Positions 34,610 through 41,815 of a DNA stretch of 64,000 nucleotides are shown here, in pieces. Origin of the DNA: a virus; the IMG/VR virus record IMGVR_UViG_3300046534_001341, positions 1 to 64,000 of that record; one strand, given 5' to 3'. Position numbers and translations under genes: made by a program. The notes under the pieces are model-generated. The model had not been told where the DNA came from, made no database searches, and saw nothing but the letters and a program-made list of their open reading frames with translations. How positions within the stretch are numbered: the stretch's first letter is position 1; the number at the start of each line of letters is the position of its first letter.

Positions 34610-36205
34610 TCATATTATATATGATGATAAATTGCTGGGTGTATAGTCATCTTCAACCTCATAAATGTCAGTATCACCACCAATTAATCGAGCCAAGGCT
34701 ACTTCTTGGGATGGTTTCCAGGGTGTAAGGGAGGACAGCATCGCAATAGTATCAAGGAAGTCATCATTCTTAGATTTGAACCCACCAACAGATATGAGCG
34801 ATAGTTCATTTATACACTCCATCATTTCAGGGGAGGTTTTGCGTTCCTCAGGGAAGTACATCTTGTTGGCCTTAAACATCGGTAAGATGATATTGAAACG
34901 AGTCATCTTATCCGTGTTAGGGCGAATCCCCGGCTTACCTTTGTTGTCCTCAGAGGCAAGGGTGAACATAATATTACGATCCAGCATCTCACGTTGAATC
35001 CACGGTATAAAACCACCCTGTTGACCAGAGACTTCTATACCTACTTGTTGTGGTGTGTACATCTGAGCTAACCGGAACAGGTCATCCACATTCTTATCCA
35101 TGAGTTGCTTCTTGCATATACCATCAACCCAGTACCAATTACCATGGTAATCATAAGCCCATACTGATATGACACTGAAATCGGCGGCACTACTTTCACT
35201 GGTCGCGAAATCGGTAGTAATATAGAAGTTAAAACGATTCCGGTTATCGAGGATACTGGCCCGTCGATACCATGAGATGTCGGAGTCCTGAACCATTCTA
35301 TCTTCTTCGGACATGATACGTAGCATCAATTCTTGGTTGAATGTATCGACCCGACCTGACTTCACGGCCTTGGTATACTGGTTCAATACGTAGTCGTAAT
35401 CGAATCGATCTTCCCATGAGCCTTTGAACTCCTCACGAGAGCAGGGAAAAGTTTCACATACAGGATACACACTAACTGCCCACACACCAGATTCGACTGC
35501 TTTGTATAAGGGGTCACGAGCGTTAAAGGGGGTACCTGACCAAATGATCTTACGCTTCTTAGGGTGAAGTGCGTAATCTATGGCCTTGTATATAGTGTCC
35601 TCTACGTCGGCTATAACCGTAGCTGATCTTGCATCCGAGTCACTAATCAAATCATCGAGTAATGCCAGTACAGGACGGCTACCATTCTCCCTGGTTCCAC
35701 GCACACCTGTCTTGGCGCCATAGCCTGAGACCACAAACGAGTTACCCTGGCTGTTGATAAACTCCCAACGTATGTCGGTGAACTTAATCTCAGGTATGTA
35801 GGTCTGTAGAAATTCAGAGTTGTTCCAACGATACTCAAGGGACTTACGCATCTTCTTGATGCCGTTGTCTATACTATCCGAGACATAAAGGGCATAAGGC
35901 ACCTTACCGAAAGTAGGTATCATACCGAATACACCGATATACAGGATCAAATATTCTTTGAGGGTAGACTTAGCAATACCACGATGGCACATGTTCAAGG
36001 TGTCTTTATCACCTCGGGCAATAAAGTTATCAATCATTTTGTAGTGGACCACAGGTGTCTTGTTCTCAGACTCACCACCATCAACTAGCTTAATGAAGTT
36101 GACGAATTCTAAGGCAAATTCACTAGGCACATAGTGGGCATCTGTAACGTAGGATACTTCGTTCAGCCAATCTTCGACTGATTTTTCAGGAATGTCATTA
36201 GCCAT
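34610..36205 (-). CDS. terL: terminase large subunit (N4 gp68-like)
   Basis: The 531-residue protein has an ATPase motif HRGIAKST (K79, S80), a Walker B-like VLALLDDL around residue 190, and an RNase H-type nuclease core starting at FYITTDFA (D332), with further acidic residues near the C-terminus (DDFLDTIAM). It pumps DNA into the prohead and cuts concatemers. The Walker A is the classical terminase variant with R/K before the Gly. Gene order with the connector downstream and the putative small subunit upstream agrees with N4. Confidence 0.9.
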   Translation of the reverse strand: MANDIPEKSVEDWLNEVSYVTDAHYVPSEFALEFVNFIKLVDGGESENKTPVVHYKMIDNFIARGDKDTLNMCHRGIAKSTLKEYLILYIGVFGMIPTFGKVPYALYVSDSIDNGIKKMRKSLEYRWNNSEFLQTYIPEIKFTDIRWEFINSQGNSFVVSGYGAKTGVRGTRENGSRPVLALLDDLISDSDARSATVIADVEDTIYKAIDYALHPKKRKIIWSGTPFNARDPLYKAVESGVWAVSVYPVCETFPCSREEFKGSWEDRFDYDYVLNQYTKAVKSGRVDTFNQELMLRIMSEEDRMVQDSDISWYRRASILDNRNRFNFYITTDFATSESSAADFSVISVWAYDYHGNWYWVDGICKKQLMDKNVDDLFRLAQMYTPQQVGIEVSGQQGGFIPWIQREMLDRNIMFTLASEDNKGKPGIRPNTDKMTRFNIILPMFKANKMYFPEERKTSPEMMECINELSLISVGGFKSKNDDFLDTIAMLSSLTPWKPSQEVALARLIGGDTDIYEVEDDYTPSNLSSYII

Positions 36206-36276
36206 GGGAGGCCCTTAAATAAAAAGTAATCCTACGACAGTAACACATTACCGGTCGTGATTCATTTTACTATGGT

Positions 36277-36708
36277 CTAGTTTGGGTGGGGTGTATCTTT
36301 CTGGGTAGACGTAACTGATACCATGTTATTCCTAATCTGCATTATTGTCCTCAATTCTATGACTGAGTTATTGAGGCTAGCCACAGATTTTACGAGGCTG
36401 GTTTGAATAGTGGCGATTGATTTCAGACCCACGTAACCAACTATTGATTCTTCACGTAATTTGTTGTGGGCAATTGCGGCTAGACGGGTGTCTTTGGTAT
36501 TCTGGAGTACGTTTTTATTGGTGTGGGCAATTTCTATTACCAAGGTACTTACTGCGGCGTACAAGTCTTTGGTTTCACGACTTTGATTTTCTACATTTTT
36601 CAGACGGTTATCCATCACTTGGGTGGATACGTACCATGATGCTACCCCAATGATTGTTGTAACTATTAGTGCGGTCACTATCTTTGGTGTGTCGATTAAA
36701 TTAGTCAT
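36277..36708 (-). CDS. membrane-anchored coiled-coil protein, late block
   Basis: The 143-residue protein has one N-terminal transmembrane segment (about residues 10-28), then a long helical region with Asn, Thr and Lys that looks like a coiled coil. It has its own sigma70-like promoter (TTGACC, 18 bases, TATACT) 78 bases upstream. The layout resembles i-spanins or superinfection-exclusion proteins, but the spanin pair is already present elsewhere, so the function is open. Confidence 0.55.
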   Translation of the reverse strand: MTNLIDTPKIVTALIVTTIIGVASWYVSTQVMDNRLKNVENQSRETKDLYAAVSTLVIEIAHTNKNVLQNTKDTRLAAIAHNKLREESIVGYVGLKSIATIQTSLVKSVASLNNSVIELRTIMQIRNNMVSVTSTQKDTPHPN

Positions 36709-36785
36709 GGTACTGCCTTAATGAGTAGACTGCCTTAACAAGCCCTATGGGCGAGACAAACCAACCTTGTTAAATGGATGGTTGC

Positions 36786-36815
36786 AGTATACTTATTATA
36801 GGTCGGCAAGGTCAA
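36786..36815 (-). promoter_or_regulatory. sigma70-type late promoter
   Basis: On the minus strand TTGACC is followed after 18 bases by TATACT, upstream of the 36277-36708 gene. The same two hexamers and spacing recur at 37553-37582, which supports a real host-polymerase late promoter, as N4 late genes use host RNA polymerase. Confidence 0.65.
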
Positions 36816-36823
36816 TTAATAAC

Positions 36824-37522
36824 CTAGGGTATTTGGTTGATTTCCTTCGGTTGATCTATGATCACGGAATGAGCCACATCTTTGGCATTGGATCGGCCAG
36901 CAATTATGTCCTGCTTCTGTTGAGCCACTAACAAATTAACAGCACCACGAAGATCCTGAATCGTCTTATCTTCTTTGATGCCAATATCGAGCTCAATCTT
37001 CTTGGTCTCAGGCATCTTCAGGTGGGTAAGTATGCTGTTGGCTGCATCACTACGGACTTTCTCGCTGGTGGCTGTTTTGGCCAAAGACAGTTGTATGTTG
37101 AGAGCACTCTGGTACATATCTGCATTCAGGATGTGGCTGGGTACTATGGTCTGCTCCAAAACCAAGTTCACAAGCTTATTTTTGTTATACGAAGACACGT
37201 ATGAGGCAATATCCTTCTCACTAGTGTTGTTGTTCACATAATTTTGGAAGCGGACGGGGAATGCCCTAGTGAAAGCCACTATATTACTATCACCCATTAC
37301 TTTGAAGCCAACATACCTCACCGCATCAAGATATTGACCTACCTTGAACTTGCCGTCAGCTAAAACAGAGGTGTAACTCAAAAGATTGTCTCGGTATATC
37401 TCACGCAAGTCAGGGTCTTTGAAGGTGGTGTTAATATGATCAACCATAGCTATAGTTACATTTTTTTGAAACTGTTTAGGCATGACTCGGTGTAACTGGT
37501 CTATGGAAATATCTGAACTCAC
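36824..37522 (-). CDS. putative terminase small subunit / packaging protein
   Basis: This 232-residue, mostly helical protein lies two genes upstream of the large terminase, in the N4 gp69-like position. Its middle region (QSALNIQLSLAKTATSEKVR, then NSILTHLKMPE) resembles helix bundles of small terminases that bind packaging sites. No definite helix-turn-helix is visible. A sigma70-type promoter lies 31 bases upstream of the ATG. Confidence 0.55.
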   Translation of the reverse strand: MSSDISIDQLHRVMPKQFQKNVTIAMVDHINTTFKDPDLREIYRDNLLSYTSVLADGKFKVGQYLDAVRYVGFKVMGDSNIVAFTRAFPVRFQNYVNNNTSEKDIASYVSSYNKNKLVNLVLEQTIVPSHILNADMYQSALNIQLSLAKTATSEKVRSDAANSILTHLKMPETKKIELDIGIKEDKTIQDLRGAVNLLVAQQKQDIIAGRSNAKDVAHSVIIDQPKEINQIP

Positions 37523-37552
37523 AGGGAGATCCTTATAATGGGTTTATAGGGG

Positions 37553-37582
37553 AGTATATCGGGTGGGTATAGTAGAGGTCAA
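37553..37582 (-). promoter_or_regulatory. sigma70-type late promoter
   Basis: On the minus strand TTGACC, an 18-base spacer and TATACT precede the putative small terminase gene. The hexamers and spacer length match the promoter at 36786-36815. Confidence 0.65.
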
Positions 37583-37666
37583 ATAGTTGGTGCGCTATGC
37601 ACCTATCGTCACTACGTTCCTCTGGTACCCGCACCCTGCACTTAGCAGGGATTAGGGGATTAAGGG

Positions 37667-37849
37667 TTAATTTTCCCTTTGTACCAGTGGAACAGGTTCG
37701 TTGGTAAATTTATGAAGATTCTCTTGCTCAAGTTTATCAACCAAAGCAAGAAAACACACAAAAAGTACAAGAAAACACAGAGCAATACCGGAAGAAGTTG
37801 CTTTAGGCTCATCTTGATCTTCATACGGGTCCTTCTTATTTTTGTTCAT
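37667..37849 (-). CDS. small single-pass membrane protein
   Basis: This 60-residue protein has an N-terminal Lys/Asp/Glu-rich segment, one transmembrane helix (about residues 20-38) and a short charged tail. It is the first gene of the minus-strand block and directly follows a strong sigma70-like promoter. A GAGG site lies upstream of the ATG. The function is unknown; a holin-antiholin or membrane effector role is possible. Confidence 0.55.
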   Translation of the reverse strand: MNKNKKDPYEDQDEPKATSSGIALCFLVLFVCFLALVDKLEQENLHKFTNEPVPLVQREN

Positions 37850-37881
37850 GCGATTACTACCTCATTTCTAGGGTGTGCTTA

Positions 37882-37910
37882 GTTATAAAGTACCGTTAAG
37901 TATATAGCAA
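37882..37910 (-). promoter_or_regulatory. sigma70-like promoter for first late-block gene
   Basis: The minus strand has TTGCTA, 17 bases, then TATAAC, about 33 bases upstream of the 37849 start codon. It stands back to back with a plus-strand promoter at 37920-37948, forming a divergent control region. Confidence 0.65.
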
Positions 37911-37919
37911 TAAGTTTGG

Positions 37920-37948
37920 TTGACGAAGTTATGGGGTTACTGGATACT
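37920..37948 (+). promoter_or_regulatory. sigma70-like promoter for early leader and Tad2-like gene
   Basis: TTGACG is followed by 17 bases and GATACT. The expected start near 37955 gives a leader of about 135 bases that contains the interleaved inverted repeats at 37962-38057. It would allow host RNA polymerase to make the anti-defence gene immediately on entry. Confidence 0.55.
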
Positions 37949-37961
37949 ATGCCTGTTAGCT

Positions 37962-38063
37962 CTTGGCGGGACCGACATACCAGACCACTTAAATGTTAGC
38001 TTCCTCGTATTGCCCGCCAAGGTATTACGAATATGGGGGAGTTAACATTTAAGTGGTTTTTTT
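37962..38063 (+). promoter_or_regulatory. structured leader: interleaved inverted repeats with terminal T-tract
   Basis: Two perfect inverted repeats interleave. Arm A (9 bp, 37962-37970) pairs with 38013-38021, and arm B (15 bp, 37984-37998) pairs with 38043-38057. Seven T residues follow arm B' (38057-38063), and the ribosome site of the next gene starts 14 bases later. In RNA this is pseudoknot topology, or two competing hairpins, the second shaped like an intrinsic terminator. It could work as an attenuator or a protein-binding leader. The 15-bp repeat would also form a DNA cruciform. Confidence 0.6.
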
Positions 38064-38089
38064 ATATCTTAAACAAAGAGGAACGACCC

Positions 38090-38596
38090 ATGACCCCATA
38101 CATTGGAACCAAACTACTAAACGCCGAACCTATGGCCTTAGGTGAGTACAATACCCTACAAGGTTGGTCACTCCCTGAAGGACAAGACCCCGACACTGAG
38201 GGGTACTTAGTTGAGTACGTGGGAGGTGGTAAACCGAACCATAAAGACTTCAATGGTTTCATCTCGTGGAGCCCTAAGGATGTATTTGAGGCCTCTTATC
38301 AAAAATCCGGCTCTATGTCTTTTGGTCACGCAATCGAAATGATGAAGCTAGGTTGTAAGGTGTCTCGGAAGGGTTGGAACGGTAAAGGTATGTGGGTTAT
38401 CTACAACCCTGGCAGCCAAGGCCAGACCCATGCAATGTTTGACGGCTCTGTTTACAAAAGGCATGGCCTAGATAATTGTGAAATCTTACCTCACTTCGAC
38501 ATGTACACAGTTAACGCTGAAGGCCGTCGTGCGATGTTACCTGGTTGGTTAGCTTCCCAATCAGACATGGATGCCAGTGACTGGGGGATAGTTTAG
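38090..38596 (+). CDS. DUF2829 (Tad2-like) anti-Thoeris candidate with extra N-terminal domain
   Basis: Residues 85-168 match DUF2829: MSFGHAIEMMKLGCKV, then SRKGWNGKGMW, HFDMYTVNAEG and a C-terminal PGWLASQSDMDASDW. This is the fold of Tad2, which traps the cyclic ADP-ribose-type signal of Thoeris defence. Residues 1-80 form a separate common phage domain (YIGTKLLNAEPM at the start, GYLVEY and FISWSPKDVFE near its end). The ATG at 38090 is chosen because AGAGGA lies seven bases upstream; a longer frame begins inside the leader hairpin. As first gene after the divergent promoter it is well placed for immediate anti-defence work. Domain assignment is strong, Thoeris inhibition is inference. 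Confidence 0.82.
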   Translation: MTPYIGTKLLNAEPMALGEYNTLQGWSLPEGQDPDTEGYLVEYVGGGKPNHKDFNGFISWSPKDVFEASYQKSGSMSFGHAIEMMKLGCKVSRKGWNGKGMWVIYNPGSQGQTHAMFDGSVYKRHGLDNCEILPHFDMYTVNAEGRRAMLPGWLASQSDMDASDWGIV

Positions 38597-38775
38597 TGTC
38601 TTACGACGCACTACCTATACCTGATCGGTACCAACCAGAGCCTAAGGCCCCAACACCTACTCTTCAAACAATTGGGGGGCAGACGCCCCTATACTGGGCA
38701 ATCAAGTCGGCCAACCTAGATATGGAGGCAGAAGTGTTAGATTTCGATGAATCATTGCTGCAGTTTGAAGAATGA
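38596..38775 (+). CDS. small acidic protein, GTG start
   Basis: A GTG at 38596 overlaps the previous TAG and has GGGGGA seven bases upstream; the frame runs 59 codons and its TGA overlaps the ATG of the next gene. The product is Pro-rich at the start, has a TPLYWAIKSAN segment and an acidic end. Tight coupling on both sides supports a real gene. The function is unknown. Confidence 0.6.
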   Translation: MSYDALPIPDRYQPEPKAPTPTLQTIGGQTPLYWAIKSANLDMEAEVLDFDESLLQFEE

Positions 38776-39020
38776 CACACGAAGGGTTAAAGCGGGCTCA
38801 GTGGCTCGTCAAACAAATCAAGAACACTGAACAGAACCTCAACCAAGATCAGCACGTAGAAGTTAATGGTTACGGTGGGTGGTCTATGTGCAACATACCT
38901 GAGGTACATGACGCACTGGATGAGTTAAAGAGAATGGGGGATCAAATTATGAAAGCACAAGGCCGTGCCACCCTATCATCAATGAAAGCAGAACTTCTAT
39001 CCTTAGGAGTGGAGGACTAG
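38772..39020 (+). CDS. small helical early protein
   Basis: This 82-residue protein has a GLKRAQWLVKQIKNTEQNL helix, a GYGGWSMCNIPE turn and an amphipathic C-terminal half. It overlaps the upstream gene by four bases. No family is recognised. Confidence 0.55.
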   Translation: MTHEGLKRAQWLVKQIKNTEQNLNQDQHVEVNGYGGWSMCNIPEVHDALDELKRMGDQIMKAQGRATLSSMKAELLSLGVED

Positions 39021-39024
39021 ACAT

Positions 39025-39048
39025 AAAAAAGCCCCTGTGAAGGGGCTT
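39025..39048 (-). terminator. rho-independent terminator of minus-strand early pair
   Basis: On the minus strand GCCCCT-TCAC-AGGGGC is followed by six T residues, 38 bases past the stop of the 39087-39356 gene. It ends the short minus-strand operon before it can run into the plus-strand genes. Confidence 0.8.
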
Positions 39049-39086
39049 AGTAGATATGTATCACCTGTCTTGTCGGGTAAGTGAGG

Positions 39087-39356
39087 TTACACAGTACACC
39101 TCATCAACAATGCTTTCAACCTCAAATCTTTGCCATCCACGAACTTAACCTTCTGCGGGTTATCCCCCAAAAATTTGTATATTAGATCACTCACGAAAGT
39201 ACACCCCACCTTTTCATGACCCAACTCAGCACGAATAAGGTAGTGGGGTAACTCAACTTGTTCCTGACTACGCATCATCTGCTTCATAAGCTCAACCGTG
39301 TAATACCTGTCAGGCTTACTCCCCTCATAAACGAATCTTACATAATCATCACTCAT
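39087..39356 (-). CDS. small early protein with LKALL C-terminal tail (minus strand)
   Basis: The ATG at 39356 overlaps the stop of the upstream gene; a longer in-frame start lies inside that gene. The 89-residue product ends RLKALLMRCTV, which fits the LKxLL tail seen in many plus-strand early proteins. It is followed by a clear terminator. The function is unknown. Confidence 0.55.
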   Translation of the reverse strand: MSDDYVRFVYEGSKPDRYYTVELMKQMMRSQEQVELPHYLIRAELGHEKVGCTFVSDLIYKFLGDNPQKVKFVDGKDLRLKALLMRCTV

Positions 39357-39745
39357 GCCACCACCGCCTTCATAACCGCGGTACCGTAATCCGCTGCCCA
39401 ATCAATATTCGTAATAGGCTCAGGCTTCGGCCCAACAAGCAAAGCTCTCAACTTAATAACCTTATCTTCCTCATACCTAACCGCAGTCACAACGTCACTA
39501 TCAACAAGGTTATTGGCCCAAGTCCTACCACGTTGACTCTCAGGCAAAACAACAATCATAGGTACCGACTCACCATGTGCCGCCCAAATAGCATTAGCAA
39601 CACCTGAACCATTAAGCTTAACAACGACATATCTCTCCACACCATCTGGGTGTAAGAACATAATAGTGCCACGAGGTTGAATCATAATAATCATCCGCCA
39701 AGGAGAAGGGACGACCATCATACACCTACAACTAAGATTCGCCAT
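39353..39745 (-). CDS. small early protein with internal KLRALL motif (minus strand)
   Basis: The start is uncertain: ATG 39745 has GGAG 12 bases upstream, and GTG 39763 and later ATGs are possible. The product has a beta-rich middle (GVERYVVVKLNG, MIVVLPESQRGR) and, about 25 residues from the end, KLRALLVGPK, close to KLKALIGPK in the 47846-48319 protein. It is the first gene of a two-gene minus-strand operon inside the plus-strand early region. Confidence 0.5.
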   Translation of the reverse strand: MANLSCRCMMVVPSPWRMIIMIQPRGTIMFLHPDGVERYVVVKLNGSGVANAIWAAHGESVPMIVVLPESQRGRTWANNLVDSDVVTAVRYEEDKVIKLRALLVGPKPEPITNIDWAADYGTAVMKAVVA

Positions 39746-39897
39746 AGACAGTATTCGCTCCACATAATTTTTTAGAAAAACTATTTTGAGATTTGTGATA
39801 ATTGGGTATGAGTTCAGTACTGATGGAACGGGAACCGTAAATCGGAAGTACCCCCCCTACTTCAATCCTAATACCTATCGCCTACCCACCCTCGTCA

Positions 39898-39913
39898 TCC
39901 ACCTAACGGTGGA
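39898..39913 (+). promoter_or_regulatory. TAAC-loop hairpin 1 (candidate early promoter)
   Basis: TCCACC-TAAC-GGTGGA, a six-base-pair stem, lies 86 bases before the next gene. It is the most diverged of six hairpins with the same TAAC loop in early intergenic gaps. The remaining gap (39746-39999) also holds CCAGC-GTA-GCTGG at 39942-39954, a five-pair stem with a three-base loop like N4 promoter hairpins. Confidence 0.4.
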
Positions 39914-39999
39914 GTAAGGATGATACGTAGCACTAGCTCATCCAGCGTAGCTGGCACGTGGAGACCAGCAACTTAATTCAATCATTGGAGCATCACATC

Positions 40000-40212
40000 A
40001 TGTGGGCAGCAATAGCACAAGTATGGGCATTCATCGGATCACTAGCATCAGCAGCTAACAACGCAGCTACAGCTATCGAGAAATGCACCTTGGTCGCAGA
40101 CCAAGCAGCAGACAACTTCCTAGCCGAAGAGTCAGCTAAACAAGCAGAACGCAAGATCATCCTTGCATCACGCTTAGCAGCCATTCAAGCAGAGCACGAA
40201 GCAGTAGCCTAG
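40000..40212 (+). CDS. small Ala-rich helical protein
   Basis: The ATG at 40000 has GGAG ten bases upstream; a longer start at 39958 lacks one. The 70-residue product is Ala-rich with a hydrophobic N-terminal stretch (MWAAIAQVWAFIGSLASAA) that could be a signal anchor, then a helical Glu/Ala/Lys region. The function is unknown. Confidence 0.55.
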   Translation: MWAAIAQVWAFIGSLASAANNAATAIEKCTLVADQAADNFLAEESAKQAERKIILASRLAAIQAEHEAVA

Positions 40213-40382
40213 TAGCAGCCTCCTCAGGGAGGCCTTACTACTTATACACACCAACACACTACACACCCTCAAAGATAGCTCCTATGAAAGGAGAGAGGCT
40301 CAGGATTGGTTATATCACGGTATATCTACCGAATAGGCCTTCCTGACAAGTCAGGCTAAACCGATACATACCCGATATGCTC

Positions 40383-40397
40383 CCACTAACGTGGTAG
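40383..40397 (+). promoter_or_regulatory. TAAC-loop hairpin 2 (candidate early promoter)
   Basis: CCAC-TAAC-GTGG followed by TAG and AAGGGTAATC, 39 bases before the next ATG. The whole 40213-40435 gap also has two other small hairpins (CTCCT/AGGAG near 40280 and CCTGAC/GTCAGG near 40340) and no convincing ORF. Confidence 0.5.
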
Positions 40398-40435
40398 AAG
40401 GGTAATCTCATACATCTAACTCAAGGTAAATACTT

Positions 40436-40750
40436 ATGCTAAGTAGCACACATGTAATCCCTTACATAGACACACTTTTAGGTATGTACTGTGAGTACAA
40501 ACAGAACAAGTACATAGTAGTAAACGATTCTATTAGTGGTCTTGTTAAGATCACGAGTGGAACAGTACAACTACATGTAAAAGTATCTAACGTGGTCTTC
40601 CTCAAACTTCCTCAAGCACCAATTGTCAGCCATAAAGGACTGTCATACATAAGGACTGTCAAAGGACACATCTTCAGTTTAGCAACAGGCAGACTTATGA
40701 AGTGGGGGGTTAACAACGGAGACCGCAAAAACATACTGTCTGCGGAGTAA
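40436..40750 (+). CDS. early protein of unknown function
   Basis: This 104-residue beta-rich, basic protein starts at ATG 40436 with AAGGTAA upstream. Pattern: alternating hydrophobic strands (YIVVNDSISGLVKIT, VSNVVFLKLP) and a GRLMKWGVNNGDRK end. No family is recognised; a TAAC hairpin lies 5' to it. Confidence 0.55.
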   Translation: MLSSTHVIPYIDTLLGMYCEYKQNKYIVVNDSISGLVKITSGTVQLHVKVSNVVFLKLPQAPIVSHKGLSYIRTVKGHIFSLATGRLMKWGVNNGDRKNILSAE

Positions 40751-40764
40751 ACACATACCTCATA

Positions 40765-40780
40765 ACCACTAACGTGGTAG
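40765..40780 (+). promoter_or_regulatory. TAAC-loop hairpin 3 (candidate early promoter)
   Basis: ACCAC-TAAC-GTGGT then AG and TGAGGTAATCA, nearly the same downstream sequence as hairpin 2. It lies 33 bases before the 40813 start codon. Confidence 0.55.
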
Positions 40781-40812
40781 TGAGGTAATCACACAAGTCT
40801 AGGAGAAGTCTC

Positions 40813-41250
40813 ATGAAGTATTGGGCAGGCACTACAATCACATCAATGACAGGCAGCAACATCTTCGTCTTCGGGTCTAATCCTGAAGGCAGACATGGAA
40901 TGGGTGCAGCTAAAGCAGCAATGGCCTTTGGTGCTAAGTATGGTAAGGGTCGTGGTCGTCAAGGCAACACCTACGCACTACCAACAAAGAACCTGAAGGC
41001 TGGGTTCTATGAACGGGCATCAGGCATCACCTATGAGAATGCTGGTAAGCGCAGCATTACTCTTGAGCAGATCAAAGACAACATCATTGAGTTGTACAAA
41101 GATGCTCATATGAACCCCACACTTACTTACTTCGTTGTCTACCAAACCAACAGTAATAACCTCAATGGGTATTCACCTAATGAGATCATCGAGCAGTTCA
41201 CCTCATTGGATATGCCGGACAATATACGCATACACAACAGCTTTCGATAG
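40813..41250 (+). CDS. A1S_2505-type phage non-structural protein (VFGSN-GRHG-GAAK family)
   Basis: The 145-residue protein opens with IFVFGSNPEGRHGMGAAKAA, followed by YGKGRGRQGNTYALPTKN, the hallmarks of a widespread phage family annotated as A1S_2505-like and structurally suggestive of macro-domain or nucleotide-binding folds. The middle contains an ITLEQIKDNIIELYKDA helix and a YFVVYQTNSNN strand. An ADP-ribose or nucleotide ligand would fit the neighbourhood with a Tad2-like gene, but this is inference. AGGAG precedes the ATG. Confidence 0.7.
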   Translation: MKYWAGTTITSMTGSNIFVFGSNPEGRHGMGAAKAAMAFGAKYGKGRGRQGNTYALPTKNLKAGFYERASGITYENAGKRSITLEQIKDNIIELYKDAHMNPTLTYFVVYQTNSNNLNGYSPNEIIEQFTSLDMPDNIRIHNSFR

Positions 41251-41263
41251 GCTAACGCCTTAG
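41249..41263 (+). promoter_or_regulatory. TAAC-loop hairpin 4 (candidate early promoter)
   Basis: AGGC-TAAC-GCCT followed by TAGTTAGGTATCAA. It overlaps the last two bases of the preceding stop codon and lies 35 bases before the next ATG. Confidence 0.5.
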
Positions 41264-41294
41264 TTAGGTATCAATAGAACTATTGGAGAAGTCT

Positions 41295-41510
41295 ATGCCA
41301 GCTCAAGAACTACTAGCACAAGCCTCATTAGGTGAGTCGTACCCAAGCCATGAATACTCATGTGCTATGTACATTGCACCAATCAACCTCGATGGGCTCA
41401 ACAACATCGAGATACATGCACCAACCCAAGAAGAAGCAGAAGCTATTCGCTCTCTTGTGTTTGAGGCAATCCAACACATTCACTCTTTAGGAGAGTCGCA
41501 TGGTAACTAA
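41295..41510 (+). CDS. small acidic early protein
   Basis: The ATG at 41295 has GGAGAAG upstream; the earlier in-frame TTG at 41283 overlaps that ribosome site. The 71-residue product has an Ala/Glu-rich start, a CAMYIAPINLDGLNNIEI strand and an EEAEAIRSLVFEAIQHI helix. The function is unknown. Confidence 0.55.
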   Translation: MPAQELLAQASLGESYPSHEYSCAMYIAPINLDGLNNIEIHAPTQEEAEAIRSLVFEAIQHIHSLGESHGN

Positions 41511-41610
41511 ACCTATGATCCAAGGCTTTCTCATAGCCCTCACAGTCGTTGTACTTAGCACAGTAGCCATTAGGCTACTTTGTATGTACGCAGTCTCAAT
41601 CGCCGCTTAA
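41500..41610 (+). CDS. 36-residue membrane peptide
   Basis: An ATG at 41500 with an AGGAGAG site five bases upstream opens a 36-codon frame that overlaps the previous stop. The product is almost entirely one transmembrane helix (GFLIALTVVVLSTVAI) with a basic N-terminus. The strong ribosome site argues for translation. Confidence 0.55.
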   Translation: MVTKPMIQGFLIALTVVVLSTVAIRLLCMYAVSIAA

Positions 41611-41626
41611 ATCCAAGGAGAACGCT

Positions 41627-41800
41627 ATGGATGTCATGCCTAAACCCGCAGGACACGGTGAGTGTAATAACTCGACCAAATATTGCACTACATGTGGTGC
41701 CTGTAACCCACCTAGAACACCTTGTCGTAGTTGTGGTGGACGCACACAAGTAAGTAACCCAACTCAAGTAGGTTATCCAGATAACTACAAGACCTTTTAA
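41627..41800 (+). CDS. small zinc-finger-like protein
   Basis: A CCAAGGAG site precedes ATG 41627; the 57-residue product has three paired cysteines: YCTTCGAC and PCRSCGG, i.e. C-x2-C-x2-C then C-x2-C. This suggests a zinc ribbon. The next gene has nearly the same ribosome-site leader (AATCCAAGGAGAAC). The function is unknown. Confidence 0.6.
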   Translation: MDVMPKPAGHGECNNSTKYCTTCGACNPPRTPCRSCGGRTQVSNPTQVGYPDNYKTF

Positions 41801-41815
41801 TCCAAGGAGAACACC

